Below are positions 55,485 through 64,000 of a stretch of DNA of 64,000 nt, in pieces. The stretch's first letter is position 1, and each line of letters opens with the position of its first letter. The DNA is taken from assembly GCA_022575985.1 (NCBI GenBank), contig JAKSXM010000237.1, positions 3,614,501-3,678,500 of the forward strand, in the 5' to 3' direction. The notes under the pieces were generated by a model that ran no database searches, had not been told where the DNA came from, and saw only the letters and a list, made by a program, of their open reading frames with translations. Made by a program: the position numbers and the translations under genes. Origin of the DNA: Anagrus nilaparvatae. Its lineage: Eukaryota; Arthropoda; Insecta; Hymenoptera; Mymaridae.

Positions 55485-56616
55485 TAGACCTGTGACGAGA
55501 GCGAGGCGAGGCGAGAATCACAAATTTTACCGAGAACGATAACGAGAAAGGTTTAATCTCGCCTCGCCTCGTTCTCGGCCGAGGTGCACAAATCATTTTC
55601 TCGGCCTCGCCTCGCCTCGCCTCGTTCTCGGCCGAGAATTCCTCGTTTCTAAGCGAGGTACAATCTTGAATAATATAAAATCAAAAAATTTTAATAAAGG
55701 CTTCAAAAAATTATAAAATTGCATGTATAATGCATATTAAAAGTAAATTATACACATTTAAAGCACATTTATGATGAAGTGATAATTCAATATTTTTAAA
55801 ACATTTATAAATATCATCTTTTAGAAAATTTTTTTCAAGCACAAGAATAAAAAATTAATAGAGCACAGAGAAAAAGCATTTAACACTTTCTTTCTTTAGT
55901 TCTTTTCCTCGGTCAGTTTTTGAATACTTATAAGAAAAAAGTAACAGACTATAATAGAATTTAAGACCACATCTTAATCACCCTTATTTTCATAATCCAA
56001 AAAAATTTTCAAATTAAGTTGGCAGTAAAAGAAATTGGTGTTCATAAATGGTCAGATAGCTTATAAAATAATAATTTTTATATTTAAAAACAGAAATACT
56101 AAAAAATGCATGAATCTTTCTCTATTTATCGATATTTAATTTAGGTTTTATAAATTATAAATAATGAAACAATTTAATTATATCTTTGTTAATAATTGAA
56201 AGTTGTAAATGCTTTTCTTATGGCATTATTGCCTGCTATTAAATATCGTGAAGCCAGATTTAACGCGTTTCATTATTGTTGTCGTATAGCCGATAATATA
56301 TAAATCATTAAGATATAAAGAAATAAAAATTTTTATTTCTTAATATCTTAATTTTAACTCCCTAAAAATTCTTAGCATTTCTAAGGTGCTGTTCCAAGGG
56401 GTATGGCAATCTAGTCTTGGTAAAAATTGGGTAAAAAAAGAATTACGAGGTTTAACGAGGCGAGGCGAGGCGATGCGAGATTTTGGAAATTTTATTCTCG
56501 GTCTCGCCTCGTCTAAGCGAGAATTTCAAATTTTGATCTCGCCTCGTTATCGCCTCGTTCTCGCCTCGCCTCGTACACCGAGAACGAGGTTGCCTCGTTA
56601 CCTCGTCACAGGTCTA
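55485..56616. mobile_element. hAT-like non-autonomous element, 1132 bp, 8 bp duplication
   Basis: GTAACTAT at 55477-55484 and 56617-56624 flanks TAGACCTGTGACGAG and its mirror. Both subterminal regions (55495-55660 and 56450-56600) are packed with GCCTCG/CGAGGC repeats, the kind of array a transposase could bind. The AT-rich interior has no transposase frame. The related element at 38.99 kb shows the unoccupied site. Confidence 0.9.
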
Positions 56617-56624
56617 GTAACTAT

Positions 56625-57105
56625 ACACAACCAACGAGCATGGAACATGTTCATTTATAACATTGATAATAAAGTATCTATTGTGTTCATAATGAAAATA
56701 TTTATATGCAAATATTTATATTTAGATTTTTATTATAGAAATCATGCTGCTTAGACATCAAAATGAACCAAATTAATTAAATTTTCAAATTATTATAGTT
56801 TTTTAAATAATATGAATTTATTTTTTATTAATTTTTACAATAAATTCTTAAAAATCCTGCGACAATGGTCCCTACTACTTCTGCACCAAAGGTCTTTAGC
56901 GACTTCTGCACCATAGGTCCCTAGGTACTTCTGCACCAAAAGTCCCTGAATCGAAAATATTCTAAGTCCATTTGACCCCCCCCCCCCCTAAAAACGTCAA
57001 TTTTTGACCCCCCCCCTAAAAGCGTCACTTTTTCACCCCCCCCCCCTGCCGAGCCGGACTTTTTCAAATACCCCATCTAATGAACATGTTCCATGTTAAA
57101 ATAGT
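56625..57105. repeat. Right part of the minisatellite element, short copy
   Basis: Matches 39010-39885: the ACATGTTC palindrome, an AT-rich part, about four TTCTGCACC units (56850-56945), two or three C-run units, and the terminal GAACATGTTCCATGTTA. The difference in unit number from the 39 kb copy shows expansion or contraction of both arrays. Confidence 0.85.
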
Positions 57106-57397
57106 GTCTTATTTAAATTATTCTTTCCTTACGAAGCTACTATAAAAGAACATATTTTAGGCACGATCACTCTATATTGTCAAATATAGAGCTTGAATAA
57201 TGTCTTTTTTTTAGTTTTCATATGTGAATATTTTTTTTTAAACATATTATATTTTGTATAATAGGATATGATATAAGGTATATGGAGAGAAATGATATAT
57301 ATATATTTTTTGAAATATGCTTTATTTTAATCTTAACTTTTAAAATACATATATAAACGATTAAATAATTTTTTTTTTATTTCTACATAGCCAAATA

Positions 57398-57646
57398 TTA
57401 AACTAGAATAGTTACTAATTTTCTTTCAACAGGTGTGTTTTTTCTGTATCTGACAGTTTGTAGTAATCTTGTATTCTTTTTTGAAAATTTAAGATTTTTG
57501 AGGTAGATGTAACTGTTCGAATCGATTTTTTGTGAAGCTTTTTTTTCTCCATTATTCTCATTTTCTAGCCGATCTAATTTTGCTAGATTTTTCAGCGTTT
57601 CCTTGTCTGTTACCCATATTGTTTGAAGTAGTTGTAACCGTTTCAT
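57398..57646 (-). CDS. Open frame of 82 codons, unknown
   Basis: It starts MKRLQLLQTIWVTDKETLKN, is Lys/Leu/Asn-rich with a central DRLENENNGEKKASQK, and ends KLVTILV. It lies just downstream, on the same strand, of the exon-like frames at 57.7-58.56 kb and could be part of the same locus. There is no recognisable domain. Confidence 0.3.
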   Translation of the reverse strand: MKRLQLLQTIWVTDKETLKNLAKLDRLENENNGEKKASQKIDSNSYIYLKNLKFSKKNTRLLQTVRYRKNTPVERKLVTILV

Positions 57647-57700
57647 TTATTATTTAAACCGTGTTTACAGGTCCAAAACCTAGAGCTTTGATTTTTTTGC

Positions 57701-57990
57701 TTATGAGATGGTACAATTATTTAAATAGTCAAGAGTCAATTTTTCTGTCTGGGTTGATACTGACTTATATTTTAATTCAAATTTACCCCCACACAACTGA
57801 CATTCTATGATATTGTCGTTGTGTAAATGACACCCTGACCCCTCGGGTTCTTTTTTTTTCATTTGTGAGATTTGATTTCTGGTTTTTTCAAAACTCTCTA
57901 AATCTACCTTTCTGTCTGTAAATTGGGTTTTTATGTTATTTGTTAACCTTCCAAATGGACCACAGGTATCATAGCTATCTTGTGGGTTGT
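57701..57990 (-). CDS. Exon-like frame with C-x2-C motif, unknown
   Basis: On the minus strand a frame is open from about 57990 to a TAA at 57701. It contains SYDTCGPFGRLTNN, DLESFEKTRNQISQMKKK, and IIECQLCGGKFELKYKSVST followed by QTEKLTLDYLNNCTIS. The C-x2-C pair with HLH upstream might be part of a small zinc site. It has no early ATG, so it would be an internal or last exon. An acceptor-like ACCCACAAG lies at 57979. Not recognised. Confidence 0.4.
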
Positions 57991-58218
57991 GAATTGTATT
58001 TTAACTTACTCAATGTTATATTCATACTGCTGACCAAAGCGTGAATGCAACGAAATTTATAAGAGTTGGTATGGATATTGGATTGTTTTTGTTTTAGGAA
58101 AAATGAAAAGAGACACAATTTTTAAATTTTTTCTTTTTTGTATTTATTAAATAAAACATTATATATATTGATTACATATATTTTGATTTTTTTTAATGTA
58201 AAATTGAAATTATGTATA

Positions 58219-58559
58219 TTATAAATTTAATTTGCTGCTTACTGCGCATAAAATATATTCAAAATTCAAAGCTGAAAGTTCTTTCAAAAATAGATGCGAA
58301 CAAAATAGATCAACACGTTCTAAGCTTGGATCTGCTTTAATTGTTGCTTCACAAATCATTGTCGTAGTTTTTCTTCAAATTGCTCACAAATAAATCTAAT
58401 GTCGTTAGGACTTATATGTAAAATCAAACTTTTGTTCCCTTCATTTAAACAGGAAATTATATACTCTATAAATGAATTTTTTAAAGCGTTTAGAAAAATT
58501 CTGCTGCCATATAAGGTATGAAACTTCTCGTCAATTAAAGGTGCTATATTTTTTAAGGT
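58219..58559 (-). pseudogene. Exon-like coding fragment with one frame break, unknown
   Basis: After an acceptor-like ACTTTTTAG (58560), a minus frame reads TLKNIAPLIDEKFHTLYGSR, ALKNSFIEYIISCLNEGNKS and ILHISPNDIRFICEQFEEKL, then stops at 58356. A second frame overlapping by a few bases continues with MICEATIKADPSLERVDLFC and FLKELSALNFEYILCAVSSK to 58219. Smooth continuation across a one-base slip suggests a single ancestral exon. GCA followed by GTAAGC near 58243 could be a donor. No family is recognised. Confidence 0.45.
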
Positions 58560-59539
58560 CTAAAAAGTGACTCTTTTAAATACTAAACTTTTTTTGGCTT
58601 TTTTTATAATATTTCTTATAATATTTAATTAGTAGGATTTGTATGATGGATTTATGGATTTCCTTTATGTTTCCTCACATAATTGGTATAACTTATTGGT
58701 AAAACTTACAAGGGAACATCCCGAGGTGTCCCCCTCCGATTGTAATGAAACTTAAATATTTTGTAGAGGATCAAAAATTAATGTGCACTTATATTTTTTT
58801 TTGGCTAAAAAACTTTTTTAAGGGGTAAAAACCACCCCCAAAGTTGACCCTAAAAAAGGTACTCAAGATAAAGTAATAAAACCAACGACATTTTTTTACA
58901 TTTGATTGGACCTATAAAATGATATTATTTGTTTTCTGATGGTTAAAACCCCCTTTTTATTAAGGACAAACGGTTTTTAACAAATGAATTTTTTTTTTTT
59001 TAAATTTCAAGTTGGTGAAAGAAATTTTTAAATCATGTCAATTTACTTAAAATTGTGAAAGAAACTTAACTTGTTTCAGGATTTCAATAAACATAACGAT
59101 TTATCGAGCATTGCATTTAAAAATTGGAAAAAACTCAGGAATTTCTTTAAAATTTTTAATTATTAATATTTTCGTTTAAAAAAAAAAAAGTTAATATATT
59201 TCAGGATTTTTGCGATAATTTGAATATAAGAGTGAAACTGCCCATTACTTTTTTTTATTTTTCTGATTATAAGCCTACTTTCAAACCCTGAATCTACCCT
59301 GAAGTTTTTTTATTTAATTTATGTAGTGCCTATTATATTAGATTTTTTTAAAGTTTTTTCTCACTTTTACTTTTGTAATTTGATTGATTAATTTATCAAA
59401 AACACAAATAATAATTTTTTTATTAAATCTCATTTTTTATATTCATGGTTTATACGTAGAACAAATATAATGTTATTCAAAAAAATGTTTAAATTATAGT
59501 GATTTTTGATACCATGAGGATTTCATTATAGCTGTATTA

Positions 59540-61272
59540 CTGCAACCAGGTATTTGGCACTACGTTTTAGAAATTCCACAACCAAATGTATCTGAATTAA
59601 CAAATTTTTCTGGAAGACAGTAGAATTTGTGGTTCAATAGGTTTCGGCAACGACTCGAAGCTGTACAATAATGCCTACTATCAATGCTAGGTAAAATTGC
59701 TTTCTGTGCTGATTCTAGTACTAAAAAAAAGTAAAAATGAATTGGGTCCAACCGCTTCCGAAAACTTATTCCGTCCTGATAATGTATACATTATGGTTTC
59801 TAAATCAGGAAAAATGACATCTGGTTCGTATAATAAATTTTTATTTTATTTGCTTAAAATTAAAACTTTTTTATATTATTTTTAAAGTAAAAATTTTTTA
59901 CAAAAAATTTTAAAGATTGGCTAACAAAAGTTTTTCACCAAAATACTGGAATTAAAATTGTATTATTATTAGATTCTTGGAGTGGACATTGCACAGATGT
60001 AAAACAATTGAAACCAACAAATAAAAATATACAGATCCTATGAATTCCTGAAGGAGCAACGGGAAAAATACAACCATTACCCTGTCAACATGAAAATACC
60101 GAATTGTACGTACTAAACTACAAAAAGAAGGGCTCTTTCGTATTTTGTAAAATACTAAGCAGCGTTGTTAGTATTTTATAAAATTTTCATGAACTCTTCT
60201 GCGTTTACAAAATACTAAACATCGTCGTTTGTATTTTTAAAACTACCAACGACCTAATTTATAATTTTACACAGAATCGGCAACTAAAACGTATTTTATA
60301 AACTATAAACGAGGCTCATTTAATATTTTAAAGAAAAATATACACATATTCAAATATACACAGATATTATAGTTAAAATAAAGTGATTGTTATTATTATT
60401 TTATAATTATTTATAAATTATAATAAGCCAACCATAATTTCTATTTTTTTAAATACAGTTTATTAGCAAAAATGGTCCAGTTGCCCACAATAGGCATTTT
60501 TTGCTTATGTATAGCAGTTTTTTTCGAATTTTCAATTATTATATATGTTTTTATGGTAGATGAAAACGAAAACATAACCTACTACTTCCTTAGGTTATGT
60601 TATTGTAATGCTTGACGTATCGTTTATTTATTTTTGACTACTTCTTTAGGTTATGTTAGTGCAAAGTTTGACGAAATTAGAAATTATATGGTTGGCTTAT
60701 TATAATTTATAAATAATTATAAAATAATAATAACAATCACTTTATTTTAACTATAATCTGTGTATATTTGTATATGTGTATATTTTTCTATAAAATATTA
60801 AATGAGCCTTGTTTGTAGTTTACAAAATACGTTTTAGTTGCCGATTCTGTGTAAAATTATAAATTAGGTCGTTGGTAGTTTTAAAAATACAAACCACTAT
60901 GTTTAGTATTTTGTAACCGCAGAAGAGTTCATGAAAATTTTATAAAATACTAACAACGCTGTTTAGTATTTTACAAAATACGAAAGAGCCCTTTTTGTAG
61001 TTTAGTACGGACAATTCGGTATTTTCATGTTGACAGGGTAGATGTCTTTAGTTTTCAAATATGGAAGAATTTTGTCTAACGCTTTTCTGACAGTTATATT
61101 ATTAAATGAAAATCTTAATTTACATTTCGGAAATAATATAATAAAATTGCATTCAATGGTACATAATCAGATATCTTTGCCTCGATACAGAAGTCTTTTT
61201 AAAAGAGCTTGGTACAACAGTGATTACATTAAACAAAAACCAGAAAATTTTGATAATCCTGTAACGCATTGA
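59540..61272 (+). pseudogene. DDE transposase (pogo/DDE_1-like), broken
   Basis: Pieces on the plus strand read NELGPTASENLFRPDNVYIM then VSKSGKMTSGSYNKF (59725-59830), IKIVLLLDSWSGHCTD (about 59950-60005, with the second catalytic Asp), and after a stop IPEGATGKIQPL (60043-60079). A MITE interrupts here, then DVFSFQIWKNF (61040 on), and NNIIKLHSMVHNQISLPRYR with LFKRAWYNSDYI near the C-terminus. The order and motifs fit DDE_1-type transposases of the pogo group of Tc1/mariner. The N-terminal DNA-binding part is not recognisable. Several frameshifts and stops make it inactive. Confidence 0.7.
60080..61038. mobile_element. 959 bp TA-flanked palindromic MITE inside the transposase
   Basis: TA at 60078-60079 and 61039-61040 flanks CCCTGTCAACATGAAAATAC and its mirror. 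The arms are about 350 bp (through CGTATTTTGTAAAATACTAA and TTTACACAGAATCGGCAAC). Across the insertion the transposase codons for QPL and DV adjoin if one TA is counted, so this is a clean insertion into a formerly continuous sequence. Confidence 0.9.
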
Positions 61273-61920
61273 GAAATATCTGATTGCAGTGATGTAGCTG
61301 TAATAAAATGCTCATGATATCAAAAATCACTTTACCTTAAACATTTTTTTGAATAACATCATATTTGTTCTACGTAGAAACCATTGAATTTAAAAAACGA
61401 GAAATAATTATAAAATTATTATTTATGAGTTTTTGATATGTACTATAATTTCATTAGTTGTATTGAATAAATTCAGGTATTAAATAGACTTCAACTCAAT
61501 TTTAAAATTAAAATCGATCAAATTATTAAGTAAAAATGAGAAAAAACTTTAAAAAAATCTAATATACTAGGCACTACATAAAATAAATAAAAAAATTTCA
61601 GGGTAGATTCAGGGTTTCGAAAGTAGGCTAATAATCAGAAAAATAAAAAAATTTTAAGGGTAGTTTCACCCTTATATTCAAACTATCGCAAAAATCCTCA
61701 AATATATCAACTTTATTTTATAATTGAGAGTAAAATGTCATAAGTTTAAAATTTTTTGCCTTGACTATAAATTTTTTTTAAAACAAAAATATTAAGAATA
61801 AAAAATTTTTAAGAAATACCTGAGTCTTTCCAAATTTTTAATTTCAATACTCGATAAATCGTTATGTTTATTGAAATTCTAATCGTAATTAGTGAAATCA
61901 AAAACATAAATCCCATATTT

Positions 61921-62644
61921 TATTTTAATTTTATGTTTTGAATTAAAAACTCTTTAGGGGTAAGTTAGGGGTGATTAAATAGGCTTCAACGCAATTCCTT
62001 ATAAAAAAAAATTCTGCTGGATGGAAAATGACCGTTTTTGTGTACACTAAACGATAGGCACCCGAGATCAAAAATTTTTGTTTTTTTAATTTTTTTAGCT
62101 GCTGAATGAAAAAATAAAATCTATTTTTTACCATAAAAAGTTAAAATATTTATAGTTTTAAAATGAAAAATAAAAAAATTTTTTAGGTACAGCTCTGTAT
62201 TAAAATACGTACATAAATGATAAATGAACCTAAAAAAAGTGTATTAGTATAATTATGGTAGGTGGACACTTTTTCCAATTTTTTTTTCCAAAAATTATTT
62301 TTCCAGTTAATACGGGTTTCCAAATTTTTTTTCTTCCAAAAGGTACCTATTTCCAAACAAATTTTTTCCAAAAACAAAAAAAAAAATTTTAATCTTAAAT
62401 ATTATTTGATTCTAACTTCATCATATTATATTTATATTTTCATTTGTTATAAACACAACCTAAATTATTATTAAAATAAAAATTTGTTAAAAAAATTTAA
62501 AATAATCATTTTTTTTTTTTTTGAATTTAAATATATTTAAATATATAATAAATTAATCGTAATTTAGATAAACAATAAATTAAATTAAATTTTACAATTT
62601 AAAAATTCAAATTTTAAAATAGTTTTAAATTCGTCTAATTTAAT
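61921..62644. other. AT-rich, no gene recognised
   Basis: Short open frames on both strands are Lys/Phe-rich low-complexity. A TTTTCCAAA-type repeat lies near 62270-62375. It is probably the upstream region of the MULE gene. Confidence 0.5.
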
Positions 62645-64000
62645 ATGGCTGAAATAATTCAATCGTTACTTCACTACAGAGGCTTTCTTTTTTATAAACA
62701 TTCAGGATCATTAGAAGTTACTAGTCGAGCTTATTGGAGGTGTAGGAGAATGAATGAATGTGATGCTCGAATTGTAACCAAAGGTGATTCTGAAAATTTA
62801 GAGATTTTAAGAGGAGGAAGTGACGATGATCATTTACACGCACCTAACATTGAAGAAGTGAAAGCTTTAAAAATCACGACATCTATTAAGAGAACAGCAG
62901 CTGCTCATCCCGAAGCACCACCAGCACAAATATTACGGTCTGAGTTGAGAAACGTAAATTCAGGTGCACATATTTTTTTCTTTATAGCTCTAACCTTTTC
63001 TTCAGAACATCTTTAACCTTTTACATGATGAAATTTTTTATATTAGGAGTCCTCGCGGAATTACCAGATAGATTAACCTTGCGAAAAACTATTAGTCGGA
63101 CACGATTAAAAAATTTACCTTCTAACCCACAAACTATGGATGATTTACAAAGGATTCCCACTGATTTTAGAAGTACGCTTAGTGGAGACAATTTTTTACT
63201 TTATGATACTTATGAAGACGAAGATTACGAAAATGAATTTGGAAGAATTATCATATTTGCAACAAATGAAAATTTACGCGATCTTTTTCGTAGTAGGATT
63301 TGGTTTGTAGATGGCACATTTAGTTGTGCACCATCTATATTTTTCCAATTGCTGTAAGTCAACCAGCTGCTAGAGGACAGGTCCAAACTATCGGCCTGCC
63401 TTTTGTTTATGCACTTATGGAAACAAAGCAAGAAGGAGCTTACAGGATAGTTTTCCAAATCATTATTCAACGTGCACGAGAAATTAACCTGGAAATCGCA
63501 ATGCCAGCTATTATAATGAGTGACTTCGAGCTAGCAATCATTAATGCCGCAAGACATCTTATTGGGGTAGAAAGCGTACGCTGTTGTTTCTTTCACCTTG
63601 GTCAAAGCATATACAGGCAAGTTCAAAGTAGAGGATTGCAAATTGCTTACAGCAATCCAGACGATCGTACTATTAGAGATTATGTTCACATGATAATTGC
63701 ACTTGCCTTCGTCCCAGTGGAAAGTGTAGAACAATGTTTCCTTCAAATACAAAATGAAATACCTGCAGATCTGTTGCCAGTGAGTCAGTATTTTGATGAA
63801 ACTTACGTTAGAGGAATACCGGCACGAGGAAGACGAAGAAGATTGCCCCCTCGTTTCAGCCCAACTTTATGGAACCAGTATAATTCTGTACTTTCCCAAA
63901 CTGCAAGGACAAATAATATATCTGAAGGGTACCATAACCGACTTCAAGTTGTAATTGGGAAAAATCATCCTAGCCTTTACGCTTTCTTAGTTGAGCTCAA
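62645..64000 (+). CDS. FLYWCH zinc finger plus MULE transposase, runs off the right edge
   Basis: Exon 1 (62645-62963) starts at MAEIIQSLLHYRGFLFYKH and encodes a FLYWCH finger: RAYWRCRRMNECDARIVT with a later H-x-H (DDHLHAPN). A candidate 83 bp intron (CAG|GTGCAC at 62964, TATTAG at 63046) keeps phase and leads to VLAELPDRLTLRKTISRTRL. The MULE core follows: IWFVDGTFSCAPSIFFQL with the first Asp, then after a one-base slip near 63350 LPFVYALMETKQEGAY, AIIMSDFELAIINAARHLIG (second Asp), RCCFFHLGQSIYRQVQ and YFDETYVRG (Glu). It ends at the window edge inside a conserved C-terminal region. Such proteins move Mutator-like elements, and some lineages have domesticated them. The slip implies a pseudogene, unless it is a base error. 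Confidence 0.82.

Larger units (their letters stand above)
59000..61920 (+). mobile_element. DNA transposon with long inverted repeats and a pogo-like transposase relic
   Basis: About 59000-59530 and 61300-61920 are inverted copies with small gaps. They share CATAACGATTTATCGAG, GAATCTACCCTGAA, ATATTAGATTTTTTTAAAG and GTGATTTTTGATA. The transposase relic lies between the arms. Outer ends are not precise; the sequence ACATCCCGAGGTGTCCCCCT near 58710 may belong to the left end. Confidence 0.7.

Noticed and set aside
56386..56754. 122-codon frame
   Set aside because: It runs through the GCCTCG subterminal array and the hAT-like element border, so it cannot be a pre-existing gene.

Overview
This is a eukaryotic nuclear window, very AT-rich and almost entirely made of transposable elements and their debris. 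No bacterial or phage gene organisation is present. The element mix is a Ty1/copia retrotransposon, Ty3/gypsy gag and LTRs, a long tRNA-derived SINE, CACTA-like, pogo-like, hAT-like and FLYWCH/MULE-type DNA transposons, and many long-inverted-repeat elements with TA or TTAA duplications. Together with a Tctex1 (dynein light chain family) fragment with small introns, this suggests an arthropod, most likely an insect with a TE-bloated AT-rich genome. The species cannot be named from the sequence. No clearly intact single-copy host gene is visible.

Layout. 1-3416 is one giant palindrome (arms 1-1596 and 1821-3416, 224 bp loop). 3580-8073 is a copia element on the minus strand with its 5' LTR, tRNA-iMet-type primer site, gag, protease, partial integrase, RT and RNase H. 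It carries stops, one gag frameshift, an integrase-core deletion and a 646 bp insertion. 8.5-12.6 kb holds small hairpin elements, a TA-flanked MITE, and a 1.9 kb TTAA-flanked inverted-repeat element (9830-11728) filled with tandem repeats of about 165 bp. 12.6-18.6 kb is gypsy-type LTR sequence plus a broken gag, split by a 1785 bp foldback element (16128-17912).

18.6-22.9 kb is a repeat block whose second copy lies at 45.5-49.5 kb. The two copies serve as each other's empty sites for a SINE (21572-22189) and a probable solo LTR (18892-19862). 25.6-26.8 kb is a TA-flanked inverted-repeat element carrying a G-run minisatellite. 27.5-31.3 kb is a decayed CACTA-like transposase (minus strand). 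31.7-33.5 and 37.4-38.9 kb are two more copies of the foldback family. 36.1-36.5 kb has three exon-like pieces of a Tctex1-family gene with frame breaks.

38.9-39.9 and 55.4-57.1 kb are copies of a minisatellite-bearing element bounded by an ACATGTTC-type palindrome; the second is interrupted by a hAT-like element with an 8 bp duplication (55485-56616). 40.3-42.8 kb is an inverted-repeat element interrupted by the second SINE copy. 50.3-53.4 kb is a second relative of the 9.8 kb element, itself interrupted by a TA-flanked 1329 bp element (50905-52233). 57.4-58.6 kb holds unrecognised exon-like reading frames. 59.0-61.9 kb is a pogo-like element with long inverted repeats, its transposase split by a 959 bp MITE at a TA. 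62.6 kb to the right edge is a FLYWCH plus MULE transposase gene that runs off the window.

The genes do not form a pathway. The organising theme is nested insertion: several insertions can be ordered in time because the interrupted element, a palindrome arm or a second copy preserves the uninterrupted sequence. The least familiar content is the set of large foldback elements whose arms contain head-to-head arrays of about 127 bp or 165 bp repeats.
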